64,000 nucleotides of DNA from AP-15 sp963833745 (lineage in GTDB: Bacteria; Pseudomonadota; Alphaproteobacteria; ATCC43930; CGMCC-115725): positions 496,001 through 560,000 of the forward strand of contig CAWHZD010000006.1 in assembly GCA_963833745.1 (NCBI GenBank), in the 5' to 3' direction. This document shows, piece by piece, positions 41,595 to 51,320 of the stretch (position 1 is its first letter; each line of letters starts with the position of its first letter). Below the pieces are notes generated by a model that saw nothing but the letters and a program-made list of their open reading frames with translations, was not told where the DNA came from and searched no databases. A program made the position numbers and the translations under genes.

Positions 41595-43466
41595 TCAGGC
41601 GGGATAAACCTGAATGCTGCTGGCCACGGAGTCGGCAACGTGCTCCTTGGTGATCACGCCGACGACGTTTTCCGCCCGCGGCACGCCGCGCCCGCGCACG
41701 ACAAGAGCCATTCCCGCTCGCCGACGCCAAATCCTCTGGATCACGTCGAAAACGATGTCGTCCTCGCGCACGATGGTAAAATCGCGGCTGGCCAAGTTTC
41801 CCAGAGTAGCGCTGGATCGGGTGCCTTCCGACGCGGTTCTGAGCGCGGTATTAACGCGCAACACGCCCAGGATGCGATTACCCTCGGTAACCACGACATG
41901 GCGCATCCGGCCGCCGTGATCGGAACGGGCGAGAAAGCTGTCGAAGGTCATCGTGTTCAGCACCAGAACCACGTCGGTGTCCATCACTTCTTTAGCACGG
42001 CGAACCAGGAACATGTTCGCGTGCAGCGCTTTGGGTATGACATGCCCCCGGCGGTAGAGCTTCAACGTGTAGATATTCTCGCGCGACAGCACGCGCCGCA
42101 CACCGACGCTGAAGGCGACCGCCAGGATCATCGGCAGCACGATGTCGTAGTCGCGCGTCATTTCGAAAATCATCGCAACGGCGGTCATCACCGCGCCGGT
42201 GCCGCCGCCGACCATCGCTCCCATGCCGACCATGGCAAAGGACGGGACGTTGACCGATAGCGGCAGGTGAAGGGCGGAGAACGCGGCCGCAAATGCCCCG
42301 CCGATCGTCGCTCCCATAAATAGGGAAGGCGAGAAGATCCCACCCGACGAACCGGATCCGAGACTGAGCGTGGTCGCCAGCAGCTTGCAGAAAAAAAGGA
42401 GGAATAGCAGCCCCGCCCCCGCCAACTGGCCGAGCAGGATGGCCTGGACCGTCGCGTAACCGACGCCCTCGACGTAGTAGCGGCCAAAGCGCTGCATCAG
42501 CGCATACATCAACAGGCCGACCAGCAACATACCCAAAGCATGGCGCGTATAGCGCTCTTTGATCTTTTCAAAGAGATCTTCCAACAAGTGCAGACCGCGG
42601 ACGAACCCGGCGGCGGCGACTCCGGTTATCGCCCCGAGCAAGGCATAAAGGCAAAGTGTGATCCCCGAGGTGGCGTCGACGCTCAACGGGGCAAGATGCG
42701 GGACGATGAATGCCGGCTGGGGACCAAAGAACACCCGCCCGATGAACGTCGCCGTACCGGTGGCGAGGGCAACCGGCAAAAACGTGCGGACGCTGACCTC
42801 GGGCATCATCAGCTCAATCGCGAACAAGACGCCGCCGATCGGCGTGTTGAAGGTCGCGGCGATGCCGCTGCCGGCACCGGCGGCAACCAGAATGATCCGC
42901 TCCCCCTGGGACATTCGCACCATCTGACCCAAGGTCGACCCGAGGGCCGACCCGATCTGGATGATCGGACCCTCGCGCCCGACCGCCGCGCCGCTGCCAA
43001 TTGCGATCGCGGAGGCCAGCGACTTCACGACCGCCACAATGGGCCGGATCACACCGCCTCCGTAATAGATCGCGTCCATTACTTCAGGCACCCCGTGACC
43101 CCGGGCCTCGGGGGCGAAGGTGCTGACGAGAAATGTCACTGCCAAGCCGCCCAGCACCGGCACTAGAATGACGAACGCCCCCCACGGGCTTGCGGGCGTG
43201 AACAGGTTGGCGTCATAACGAACCGCCCACTTGCCGAGAAACAAGGCGTTGTGGAGCAGCCCGATCAGATCACGGAAAGCAATCGCGCCAAACCCGGTCA
43301 CCACGCCGACGATCAACGCCAGAAGCGAAAGGTAGACCAGCCCGATCCGGCGAATATCGCTGTCGGTCTTAGCCCGGGTGGCGCTTGAGGATCCCGCTGG
43401 GGACGGCGCGGCTTCTCGGATTGTCGGGCGACCAGGTGACGAAAGCGGCCGTGGCTCTCCTGCCAT
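41595..43466 (-). CDS. ClC-family chloride channel with C-terminal CBS domains
   Basis: A 623-residue protein. The membrane part has the ClC loops GHGVPEVMD (a variant of GSGIP), GREGPIIQIG and GGIFSPSLF. After residue 450 follow two CBS domains (MDTDVVLVLNTMTF; LASRDFTIVREDDIVFDVIQ), which bind adenine nucleotides and regulate transport. The His in GHGVP may alter anion selectivity. It differs from its convergent neighbour in both the filter and the CBS domains, so the two are not recent duplicates. Confidence 0.9.
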   Translation of the reverse strand: MAGEPRPLSSPGRPTIREAAPSPAGSSSATRAKTDSDIRRIGLVYLSLLALIVGVVTGFGAIAFRDLIGLLHNALFLGKWAVRYDANLFTPASPWGAFVILVPVLGGLAVTFLVSTFAPEARGHGVPEVMDAIYYGGGVIRPIVAVVKSLASAIAIGSGAAVGREGPIIQIGSALGSTLGQMVRMSQGERIILVAAGAGSGIAATFNTPIGGVLFAIELMMPEVSVRTFLPVALATGTATFIGRVFFGPQPAFIVPHLAPLSVDATSGITLCLYALLGAITGVAAAGFVRGLHLLEDLFEKIKERYTRHALGMLLVGLLMYALMQRFGRYYVEGVGYATVQAILLGQLAGAGLLFLLFFCKLLATTLSLGSGSSGGIFSPSLFMGATIGGAFAAAFSALHLPLSVNVPSFAMVGMGAMVGGGTGAVMTAVAMIFEMTRDYDIVLPMILAVAFSVGVRRVLSRENIYTLKLYRRGHVIPKALHANMFLVRRAKEVMDTDVVLVLNTMTFDSFLARSDHGGRMRHVVVTEGNRILGVLRVNTALRTASEGTRSSATLGNLASRDFTIVREDDIVFDVIQRIWRRRAGMALVVRGRGVPRAENVVGVITKEHVADSVASSIQVYPA

Positions 43467-43665
43467 CGAGTTTCTCCACTAAGATCGCGGGTCCGACCAG
43501 AGCCAGCGGAATTGGGGATGTAGCTCGGCGAGGACAAACGGTCGAGGCTGCGGGGTGTTATGTGGCAACATTGCGATCAACCCGGCTCTGCGGCTGCGCA
43601 TCGGCGAGATCGGAGGAAGCAGTTTGCCGTATCATACGGTGACTGACCTTTATCGCGAGGGATAC

Positions 43666-45129
43666 ATGAGCGACTACGATCTGGTGATCCGCAACGGCAC
43701 GGTGGCGACCGCCGCCGACACCATGCAATGCGATGTCGGCATCAAGGACGGCGTCGTCGCCACCCTCGGCCGCAATCTCGCGCCCGGGACGCGCGAGATT
43801 GACGCCGCCGGCAAACTGGTGCTGCCGGGCGGCATCGACAGCCATTGCCATCTCGAGCAGCGCTCGTCCGCAGGGGTCGTCTGCGCCGACGATTTCTACA
43901 GTGGCACGGTGGCGGCGGCGTTCGGCGGCACCACCACGGTGATCCCGTTCGCCGCCCAGCATCGCGGTCAGTCCCTGCGCCAGGTCGTCGAGGACTATCA
44001 TGCGGCGGCGCGGCCCAAAGCGGTCGTCGACTACGCCTTTCACCTGATCATCACCGATCCCTCGGAGCAGGTCATGGGCCAGGAGCTCCCGGCCCTGATC
44101 CGCGACGGCTACACCTCGTTCAAGGTCTACATGACCTATGACCTCCTGCAGCTCGACGACGGGCAGATGCTCGACATCCTGGCCTTGGCGCGGCGCGAGG
44201 GCGCCCTCGTCATGGTCCATGCCGAAAATTACGACATGATCAAATGGCTGACGGCGCGACTGCTGGAGCGCGGGCTCGGGGCGCCGCGCTACCATGCGGT
44301 CAGCCATGCGCGGCTCGCCGAGGGCGAAGCGACCAACCGTGCGGTGAATTTGTCGCAACTCCTCGACGTGCCGATCCTTTTGGTCCATGTCTCGGCGGCC
44401 GAGGCCATCGACGTAATCCGCAACGCCCAGACCAAGGGCCTCAAGATCTACGGCGAGACCTGCCCGCAATACCTGTTCCTGACCGCCGACGACATCGCCA
44501 AGCCCGGTCTCGAAGGCGCCAAATTCTGCTGCAGCCCGCCACCGCGCGATCATGCAGCACAGGAGGCGGTGTGGGCCGGGCTCAAGAACGGCACCTTCCA
44601 GGTGTTTTCGTCCGACCACGCCCCCTATCGCTACGACGCCTCCGGCAAATTACCGCACGGCGACCGGACGACGTTCAAGGACATCGCCAACGGCGTCCCC
44701 GGGATCGAACTGCGGCTGCCATTGCTGTTTTCGGAAGGCGTCGGCACGGGCCGGCTCGACCTCAACACCTTTGTCGCGCTGACCGCGACCAATCATGCCA
44801 AGCTCTACGGGCTTTACCCGCGCAAAGGCACGATCGCGGTCGGCAGCGACGCCGACATCGCGATCTGGGACCCCGACCGCGAGACCACGATCACCGCCGG
44901 CCTGCTGCACGACAACGTCGGCTACACCCCGTATGAGGGCCGTAAATTGCGCGGCTGGCCAATCTTTGTCTTGAGCCGCGGCCGAATAATCGTCGAAGAC
45001 GGGGCGCTAGCCGCCCCCCGCGGCAGCGGCGTCTTCCTGCCCTGCACCCTCTCCGCCGCCGCCAAGCCCGCCGGCGCCCCAGTCCCCGAATTGGCCTACA
45101 CCGCCCAGCAAGGCGCGACGCTTGTCTAG
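43666..45129 (+). CDS. Dihydropyrimidinase / D-hydantoinase
   Basis: A 487-residue cyclic amidohydrolase. ATG 43666 is chosen because homologues begin MSDYDLVIRNGTVATA. Metal ligands are GIDSHCHLE, the carboxylated Lys in SFKVYMTYD, VMVHAEN, LLVHVSA, and the Asp in SSDHAPYRY. It opens dihydropyrimidine or hydantoin rings. C-terminal residues after 465 are Ala/Pro-rich. No carbamoylase gene is adjacent. Confidence 0.92.
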   Translation: MSDYDLVIRNGTVATAADTMQCDVGIKDGVVATLGRNLAPGTREIDAAGKLVLPGGIDSHCHLEQRSSAGVVCADDFYSGTVAAAFGGTTTVIPFAAQHRGQSLRQVVEDYHAAARPKAVVDYAFHLIITDPSEQVMGQELPALIRDGYTSFKVYMTYDLLQLDDGQMLDILALARREGALVMVHAENYDMIKWLTARLLERGLGAPRYHAVSHARLAEGEATNRAVNLSQLLDVPILLVHVSAAEAIDVIRNAQTKGLKIYGETCPQYLFLTADDIAKPGLEGAKFCCSPPPRDHAAQEAVWAGLKNGTFQVFSSDHAPYRYDASGKLPHGDRTTFKDIANGVPGIELRLPLLFSEGVGTGRLDLNTFVALTATNHAKLYGLYPRKGTIAVGSDADIAIWDPDRETTITAGLLHDNVGYTPYEGRKLRGWPIFVLSRGRIIVEDGALAAPRGSGVFLPCTLSAAAKPAGAPVPELAYTAQQGATLV

Positions 45130-45237
45130 GCCTCTTGGGGTGCGTCTTGCTCGTTCGCTCGACGTGACGGGCGACGCTAATGCGCGCATCGGCTCAATTT
45201 TCGCCGGCCGGCCGCGCTGTCGGCTACGGCTCCGCGT

Positions 45238-45322
45238 TGGTGCGGGCAGTCGGAATCGAACCGACACTCCCAAGGGAACGGGTTTTTGAGACCCGCGCGT
45301 CTACCAGTTCCGCCATGCCCGC
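45238..45322 (-). tRNA. tRNA-Leu(CAA), with encoded CCA
   Basis: On the minus strand the acceptor arms GCGGGCA (from 45322) and TGCCCGC pair, followed by A and the encoded CCA (45238-45240). The D-arm has TGGTAGACGC and the T-loop GGTTCGATTCC. The anticodon loop is CTCAAAA, giving anticodon CAA (codon UUG), and the long variable arm around TTCCCTTGGGA marks a class II tRNA. All four arms can be drawn. Confidence 0.95.
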
Positions 45323-45674
45323 ACGGCGATAGCTATAACCTCGGCCTCGGCCTCCGCCAAGAGGGGGCTAAGGCTCTCCTTGCTTCCGGGATTTTCGCGG
45401 GCGCCTTGCGACGTGCGGCTTGCCGCCGATGAGGTCGCGAGCGATGGTCTGCGACGATCTCACGCAAGACAACGCGAACCGCCAAGAAATGTGTAAGACT
45501 TGTGCAAGTTCGTCAGTTTGACGGTTATTGTACTAACATAATCAAATGGGTGTTATATGATCGCGAGTTGGCCGCGTCGGCTGTTTTGCTACGCCCGCAT
45601 CACGTGCCGGGTATTACACCGCGGCGGGGCGCCGGCTAATGGCGACGCATGCGGCTGTGCCGGTGGAGGAACCC
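45323..45674. other. Intergenic region, no gene seen
   Basis: About 350 bases between the tRNA and the aldolase gene. An AT-rich patch at 45488-45560 contains TTGACG-like and TATATG-like boxes and could be a promoter for the aldolase, but spacing is not clear enough to assert. No coding region is supported. Confidence 0.35.
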
Positions 45675-46616
45675 ATGGCCCAACGGATCAATCGGGCGAT
45701 CGAGCTGCTGGCGCAGGACCAGGCGATCTACTATGTCGGCGGCCACAGCGGGCATGCGCTGACCCGCGCGCAAGGGCGCGAGGACGCCAGTACCTGGGCC
45801 GACTACGTCAATGTCGGGATGGAGCACGGCGCCTTCGACATGACCGGGCTCGCCGAATACCTGGCGGGGCTGGTCGAAGCCGGCCCGGCCCGCTCCGGCC
45901 ACCGCACGCCGGCGATCATCGTCGAGGCGCCGGTCAACGGCACCGACGCCGCCGATGTCCGCTTCAACGCCTGGCAGTTCCGCCAGATCCTCGGCCGCGG
46001 CGTCCATGGCGTACTGCTGTGCCAGGGCGAGTCGGCCGATGCGGTGCGCGCCTTTGTCGAATCCTGCCGCTATCCGCACCATCCGGCCGGGGTCGACCCC
46101 GCCCTGCCCTCCCCGGTCGAACGGATGCACGGCACGGTGCGCGAGACCAAGGGAAACGGGCTCGGCATCGGCACCCGCGGCCGTGGCTCCGAAGCCACTG
46201 CGGCGCCGGTCTGGGGAGTTTCGGCCGAGGAATACATCGCGCGCTGCGAGCCCTGGCCGCTTGATCCCGCCGGCGAGCTGCTGCTCGGGGTCAAGCTCGA
46301 ATCGCCCGAGGGCATCGCCAATTGCGACGCGATCCTCGCCGTGCCTGGCCTCGGCTTTGCCGAGCTGGGGCCGGGCGATCTCGGCTTGTCGCTCGGTTAT
46401 GTTTCGGTCCCGCGCGAGCCCTACCCGGCCGAGATGCGCGCGGCGCGCGAGCGCGTCTTTGCCGCCTGCCGCAAGAACGGGATTGCGTTTCTCGAGACCT
46501 GCTCGCCGGAGACCATCGCCGCCAAGCTCGACGAAGGCGTTCGCGTCGTCGCCGGCCACCGCGAAGAGACCGCCGCAATCGGGCGCGCCCACCAGCGCCG
46601 CACCATGCCGGTTTGA
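45675..46616 (+). CDS. HpcH/HpaI-family aldolase
   Basis: A 313-residue protein; ATG 45675 follows GGAGGAACCC. The TIM-barrel fold is indicated by GVHGVLLCQGES, and the metal-binding pair by LLGVKLESPEGIANCDAI (Glu) and FAELGPGDLGLSLG (Asp). These enzymes cleave 4-hydroxy-2-oxo acids to pyruvate and aldehyde with Mg2+ or Mn2+, commonly at the end of aromatic degradation. An unusual insertion with GLGIGTRGRGSEATAAP lies before the metal site. Confidence 0.85.
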   Translation: MAQRINRAIELLAQDQAIYYVGGHSGHALTRAQGREDASTWADYVNVGMEHGAFDMTGLAEYLAGLVEAGPARSGHRTPAIIVEAPVNGTDAADVRFNAWQFRQILGRGVHGVLLCQGESADAVRAFVESCRYPHHPAGVDPALPSPVERMHGTVRETKGNGLGIGTRGRGSEATAAPVWGVSAEEYIARCEPWPLDPAGELLLGVKLESPEGIANCDAILAVPGLGFAELGPGDLGLSLGYVSVPREPYPAEMRAARERVFAACRKNGIAFLETCSPETIAAKLDEGVRVVAGHREETAAIGRAHQRRTMPV

Positions 46617-46643
46617 TCGCAGCCGCAGCTTTTCCCCCGGTCT

Positions 46644-46913
46644 CTAGTGAAGCTTGAGAACGGCGCCGAGAAGGGTCAGCCCCGCCGCGAGCATTATGCC
46701 CATGCGCACACTAAGCCGAAGCGACAGGTTTTCGATCTTGGCCTCGAGGTCACGGCGCAGTTCATCGATCCCGGCCCGGAAATCCTCCCTTGTCATCAGT
46801 TCATTCATGATGAACGTCCGGGCGGCCTCGGCGTGCGCGTCGGCCTCCTGTTGGGTTACGCCATGGTCTCGAACGCGCTTGGCACAGGCGAGACTGTCAA
46901 ATGTAAACACCAT
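46644..46913 (-). CDS. Small coiled-coil membrane protein (CCDC90/DUF1640-like)
   Basis: An 89-residue protein. It starts TFDSLACAKRVRDHGVTQQ, has a helix with LMTREDFRAGIDELRRDLEA of heptad character, and ends in one membrane helix (MGIMLAAGLTLLGAVLKL). Such proteins are common, often in several copies, in alphaproteobacteria and resemble bacterial relatives of mitochondrial CCDC90. The role is unknown. The ribosome site is weak. Confidence 0.65.
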   Translation of the reverse strand: MVFTFDSLACAKRVRDHGVTQQEADAHAEAARTFIMNELMTREDFRAGIDELRRDLEAKIENLSLRLSVRMGIMLAAGLTLLGAVLKLH

Positions 46914-47092
46914 GGCTTTGCCCGATGCCGTATTCCGGCTCAGATGATGCCACGGCAGTACCCGGCCGGGTTTACAAAGGCGGCCGCGGTCCGCTGAGCC
47001 ACCGGCGCCGCGCGATCCCGATTTAACTCACGCGACGCGTCGCCCCCGCCCGGCTAGACTGCGAGGGTCCAACGAACCGCCGGGAGGTCACA

Positions 47093-48178
47093 ATGGAATA
47101 CGGCCTGTTCACGATGCCCTCGCATCCACCGGAGCGCGGTCTTTACGACGGCCACCGCTGGGATCTGGACACGTTGCGCTGGGCCGACGAGCTGGGCTTT
47201 TCCGAAGCCTGGATCGGTGAGCATCACACCGCACCCTGGGAGCCGCATCCCTCGCCCGACCTGTTGATCGCGCAGGCGCTGATGCAGACCAAGACGATCC
47301 GCCTCGCCCCCGGCGGGTTTCTGCTGCCCTATCATCATCCGGCCGAGCTCGCCAACCGGGTCGCGATGCTCGATCACATGGCGCAGGGCCGGCTCAATTT
47401 CGGGGTCGCCGCGAGCGGCCTGCCGAGCGACTGGGCGATGTTCAACGTCGACGGCAATGCCGGCCAGCACCGCGAGATGACGCGCGAGGCGCTCGACATC
47501 ATCCTCAAGCTGTGGACCGCCGAGGAGCCGTTCGACTATCCCGGCAAGTACTGGCAGGTCAGCAAGACCGATTTGATGCTGCGCACCTTGCGGCCGCACA
47601 TCAAGCCCTTCCAGAAGCCCTACCCGCCGATCGGGGTTGCCGGGGTCAGCAAGGGCTCGGACACGCTGAAGCTCGCCGGCGAGCACGGCTTCCTGCCGAT
47701 GAGCCTGAACCTCAACCCGACCTATGTCGCGAGCCACTGGGAATTGGTCGAGGAGGGCGCGCGCCGCACCGGGCGCACGCCGCAGCGCGCGCAGTGGCGC
47801 CTGGTGCGCGAGATCTTCGTCGCCGACACCGATGCGGAGGCGTGGCGGCTGTCGGTCGGCAGTATGATGGGCCGGATGATGCGCGAATATTTTCTGCCGT
47901 TGCTGACCGATGTCGGCGTCATCCAGTTCCTGAAGCACGATGACGCGGTCGCCGACAGCGACGTCACCCCGGAATATTGCGCTAAGCACAACTGGCTGAT
48001 CGGCTCGCCGGCGACCGTCGTCGAAAAAATCGAGCATATGTACGACGAGGTCGGCGGTTTCGGCTCGCTCTTGCTGTTCTGCTTCGACTACAGCGACAAC
48101 CCGGAAGCCTGGCGCGAGTCGATGCGGCTGTTAGCGCGCGAAGTGATGCCCAAGGTGGCACATCTGTTACCGAGCTGA
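47093..48178 (+). CDS. Luciferase-like (LLM) flavin-dependent oxidoreductase
   Basis: A 361-residue TIM-barrel flavoprotein. Motifs are MEYGLFTMPSHPPERG, FSEAWIGEHHTAPWEPHPSP, PGGFLLPYHHPAELANRVAM and LDHMAQGRLNFGVAASGLPS. This resembles the two-component LLM monooxygenases for alkanes, limonene or monocyclic terpenes. GGGAGG precedes the ATG. Not closely similar to the LLM at 28406. A reduced-flavin supplier is not encoded nearby. Confidence 0.9.
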   Translation: MEYGLFTMPSHPPERGLYDGHRWDLDTLRWADELGFSEAWIGEHHTAPWEPHPSPDLLIAQALMQTKTIRLAPGGFLLPYHHPAELANRVAMLDHMAQGRLNFGVAASGLPSDWAMFNVDGNAGQHREMTREALDIILKLWTAEEPFDYPGKYWQVSKTDLMLRTLRPHIKPFQKPYPPIGVAGVSKGSDTLKLAGEHGFLPMSLNLNPTYVASHWELVEEGARRTGRTPQRAQWRLVREIFVADTDAEAWRLSVGSMMGRMMREYFLPLLTDVGVIQFLKHDDAVADSDVTPEYCAKHNWLIGSPATVVEKIEHMYDEVGGFGSLLLFCFDYSDNPEAWRESMRLLAREVMPKVAHLLPS

Positions 48179-48199
48179 TCCCCGCCGCGGTCATTCGCT

Positions 48200-48628
48200 A
48201 TGAAGCTCGACGAAACGCTCGAAATGGCGTACCCGCGCCAAGTCGCGCGCGAAATCCTGATCGGCGCGGCCGAGCCGATCAATCAGCACCTGATCAAGCT
48301 GGTCGGCTTTCCGTTTCCTGAGGAATTACGGCAGCATTTCCGCAAGGAATTGCGCAGTTGGCTGAACCGGATCCAACGGTTGCGGTTGAAGCCAGACACC
48401 CGGACCGGCTCGTTCAAGTTCTACTTCGATCCGCTGTTCGATTATCCGTTCGGCGGGGTTGAAGTGCAAAACACGCGCGCCTTGATGGAGTTTATTTCGA
48501 GCGAATACGACGGCATTCGGCCGAACCGCTCGCCCGAGGATATGGCTCAATGGCTCGGGCAATTTCACACCCGGCTGGCCGAAGCCCTTCACAATGGCGA
48601 GACCGTGCTCGACCTCTTGCCGGAGTGA
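48200..48628 (+). CDS. Hypothetical protein, 142 residues
   Basis: I do not recognise the family. The protein is mostly helical at first (ETLEMAYPRQVAREIL), then has a region rich in charged residues (FRKELRSWLNRIQRLRLKP), and a distinctive FYFDPLFDYPFGG. No membrane segment, signal or metal motif. It lies 21 bp after the LLM gene and 48 bp before an amidohydrolase, all on one strand, so it may belong to a three-gene operon. Confidence 0.7.
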   Translation: MKLDETLEMAYPRQVAREILIGAAEPINQHLIKLVGFPFPEELRQHFRKELRSWLNRIQRLRLKPDTRTGSFKFYFDPLFDYPFGGVEVQNTRALMEFISSEYDGIRPNRSPEDMAQWLGQFHTRLAEALHNGETVLDLLPE

Positions 48629-48676
48629 CCGGCGCCGGCATCCGCCTCGCGAAGGCTGACTGAGGAAGAAAAATCG

Positions 48677-49711
48677 ATGCAATCGACAACACCCGCGAGC
48701 GCGACCAGCGTGCATCTGGCGGTGCGGCCGGATTGGCTCGACCGCCGCCACGAGGAAATCATCGATCCCGATTTGCCGATCGTCGACCCGCACCATCATC
48801 TGGTCGAGCGGCCGGAAACCGGCCGCTACCTCTTGCCCGATCTCTTGGCCGACATCGGCAGCGGCCACAACGTCACCGCGACCGTCTATCTCGAATGGCT
48901 GTCGATGTACCGTGCCGAGCTGCGCCCCGTCGGCGAGATCGAGTTCGCCAATGGTGTGGCGGCGATGACCGCCAGCGGCGGCTACGGCGAGAGGCAGGTC
49001 TGCGCCGGCATTGTCGGCTATGCCGACCTGGCATTGGGCGCCGCGGTCGAAACGGTTCTGGAAGCGCAGATCGCAGCCGGCGGCGGCCGGTTTCGCGGCA
49101 TTCGCTTTATCACCGCAACCCATCCCGACCAGGCCGAATGGGGCTCGATTGTCACCCGCCCCGCGGGGCTGCTAAATGACAAGCGCGTGCGCGAAGGCTT
49201 CGCCCGCCTGGCGCCGCTCGGGCTCAGCTTTGACGCGTGGCTCTACCACACCCAGCTCGCCGATCTCGTCGACCTGGCGCGCGCCTTTCCCGAAACCCAG
49301 ATCGTGCTTGACCATGTCGGCGGGCCGATCGGTCTCGGCCGCTATGCCGGCGAGCGCGACGCGGTGTTCGCCGAGTGGCAGGCCCGCATCCGCCAGCTGG
49401 CGAGCTGCCCGAACGTCCACATCAAGCTCGGCGGGCTCGGCATGCGCATGTTCGGGTTCGAGGTGCACACTCGTGAATTGCCGCCAAGCTCGGAAGAGCT
49501 GGCATCGGCGTGGCGGCCTTATATCGAGGCCTGTATCGCCGCCTTCGGCCCCGAGCGGGCGATGTTCGAAAGCAACTTCCCGGTCGACAAGGGCAGCTGC
49601 AGCTATCAAATGCTGTGGAACGCCTTCAAGCGCATCACCGCCGGCTGCTCCGCCACCGAAAAAGCCGCCCTCTTCTCCCGCACCGCGAGAAGATTCTACC
49701 GACTGGGATGA
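48677..49711 (+). CDS. Amidohydrolase-2-family enzyme
   Basis: A 344-residue metal-dependent hydrolase. The metal site is LPIVDPHHHLVER, followed by RFRGIRFITATHPD, IVLDHVGGPIGLGRY, HIKLGGLGMRMFG and the late FESNFPVDKGSCSY with the conserved Asp. This is the subgroup related to lactonases and fungal-type dicarboxylate hydrolases. It follows the LLM gene and the hypothetical gene, suggesting oxidation then hydrolysis of a lactone or ester. Confidence 0.88.
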   Translation: MQSTTPASATSVHLAVRPDWLDRRHEEIIDPDLPIVDPHHHLVERPETGRYLLPDLLADIGSGHNVTATVYLEWLSMYRAELRPVGEIEFANGVAAMTASGGYGERQVCAGIVGYADLALGAAVETVLEAQIAAGGGRFRGIRFITATHPDQAEWGSIVTRPAGLLNDKRVREGFARLAPLGLSFDAWLYHTQLADLVDLARAFPETQIVLDHVGGPIGLGRYAGERDAVFAEWQARIRQLASCPNVHIKLGGLGMRMFGFEVHTRELPPSSEELASAWRPYIEACIAAFGPERAMFESNFPVDKGSCSYQMLWNAFKRITAGCSATEKAALFSRTARRFYRLG

Positions 49712-49829
49712 AGGGAAGTCTGCGGCGCTAAGTACGCCCGCAGCCGCACGCCCGTCGGCTCAACGCCGGGCGGTAGCTGGTACTCCGCGAAAAATGCTAC
49801 CGATATTGGTCACAAGCCCCCGCACTGCT

Positions 49830-51320
49830 ATGATAAGGGACAAGGACCTCAAGTTCGGAGGATGCGCATTGCCCGGTTTTAGGCCACAAAGGGTCCGGGA
49901 TCCGCTCCATAATCTTATCGAGTTTGGCTCTGACCAATTCGAGCACACGCTCTGGTGCGTGATTCAAACTCCTCCCTTCCAACGGCTCCGCAGAATAAGG
50001 CAGCTCGGCTTTTCCGAATTCGTCTTTCCTGGCGCTACCCACACCCGGTTCGCCCATAGTATTGGCGTGTTCCATGTTGCGCGCCAACTTATGCGGGTAA
50101 TTCGACGGTACATCGACGCTGACCCCGATCGCCCATTTCGCGACCACCAAGCTCAGGTAGCGTTGGCAGCGGCGCTGGTGCATGACGTCGGCCACGGCAT
50201 GTTCAGTCACGCCTTCGAGAAAATTGGAAAAAAATTGAGCCTGCCCCTAGCGCGACACGAGAGCGTAAGCGAGCAACTCATCAGAGACAGCGAAATTGCT
50301 TGCGAGTTGCGAAAGGAGCTGGGTGGCGGGTTCGCCGACGATGTCGCAAACGTTATCAAAGCTGGTAAGCCCGGCAACCTTTATGATTTAGTTGTGTCGA
50401 GCCAATTTGATGCTGACCGCCTGGACTACATGCGGCGAGATAGCATGATGACGGGGGTAGAAAGCAGCGGCATCGATGCGACTTGGCTGTTCGCCAACCT
50501 CGAAGTGGCTTCCGTACCGACGAGCGCTGACGCTGACGCAGCTGGTAGCGTCGAAACGCTTGTTCTTGGCCCAAAATCATTTCATGCCGCCGAGAACTAC
50601 GTTTTGTCTTTGTTTCAACTCTACCCAAACGTGTATTTCCATAAAGCGACAAAGGCCGCCGAGCGAGTGTTTTATTCCTTGATTCTTCGGCTGATTGAAC
50701 TGAGCCGTGATGGGTGTGGCGACAAGACCGGTCTCCCCAGACGGCATCCGATTCGCAGGTTTGTTGAGAACCCTGACCAGCTCTGCAGTGCGCTCGGACT
50801 GGACGACACGGTCCTGTGGGGGGCGCTGCCGATGGTAGTGGAGGCTGCCGACCCGATAATAGCGGACCACGCGAGGCGGTTGTGGCTGCGCAATTTACCT
50901 AAATGTATCGACGTACGGCAGCGGTTTGAGCAGGAAATCCCGCTCGAAAGTGGTGCCGACCATAAACAAAGATCAGAAAGAGCAGCAAGGATAGCTTTTC
51001 GTTGCAATAATGTCGTTACTGCTTTTGAGGAGCGGACTGCTGGCAGATCGGGACCGCAGCGCGCGACATTTATTGATCAGGACCGTCGCAGCCCCTACAA
51101 TAAATTCCAAGATTCTCAATCGCTGCTTAATCAGATCCTCATTCGGACAGGTGTCGAGTACGTGGACATGGCGGAAATCTCGCCAGTGGTCGCCAGCGCC
51201 GAAGCATTCGAGGTTTGTCGTGTTTATGTGACGGAAGGTGACACCGAAGCATGTGGTATGGTAGAGAACGAAATCAGAACACAATTGCAAACGGAGGGGG
51301 ATGCAGATGGCGGTCCGTGA
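49830..51320 (+). CDS. HD-domain phosphohydrolase (YwfO/SAMHD1-like)
   Basis: A 496-residue protein. It begins with DPLHNLIEF and FQRLRRIRQLGFSEFVFPGA, then the HD metal ligands: His76 (RFAHSIGV), His118-Asp119 (ALVHDVGHGMFSHAF), and Asp194 region (SQFDADRLDYMRRD). This is the pattern of dNTP triphosphohydrolases such as YwfO and SAMHD1. The start is ATG 49830; 49794 is possible. Lower GC and atypical codons compared with neighbours suggest acquisition. The 3' end overlaps the next gene by 20 bases, so the two are coupled. The C-terminal 200 residues are not recognised. Confidence 0.85.
   Translation: MIRDKDLKFGGCALPGFRPQRVRDPLHNLIEFGSDQFEHTLWCVIQTPPFQRLRRIRQLGFSEFVFPGATHTRFAHSIGVFHVARQLMRVIRRYIDADPDRPFRDHQAQVALAAALVHDVGHGMFSHAFEKIGKKLSLPLARHESVSEQLIRDSEIACELRKELGGGFADDVANVIKAGKPGNLYDLVVSSQFDADRLDYMRRDSMMTGVESSGIDATWLFANLEVASVPTSADADAAGSVETLVLGPKSFHAAENYVLSLFQLYPNVYFHKATKAAERVFYSLILRLIELSRDGCGDKTGLPRRHPIRRFVENPDQLCSALGLDDTVLWGALPMVVEAADPIIADHARRLWLRNLPKCIDVRQRFEQEIPLESGADHKQRSERAARIAFRCNNVVTAFEERTAGRSGPQRATFIDQDRRSPYNKFQDSQSLLNQILIRTGVEYVDMAEISPVVASAEAFEVCRVYVTEGDTEACGMVENEIRTQLQTEGDADGGP

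Noticed and set aside
45130..45237. Integration site or mobile element next to tRNA-Leu
   Set aside because: tRNA genes are common integration sites, but no integrase gene and no repeated tRNA end is seen near it.
49176..49829. In-frame 5' extension of the HD gene by 218 codons
   Set aside because: It overlaps the end of a clear amidohydrolase gene in another frame and has no family similarity; the HD protein starts near 49830.
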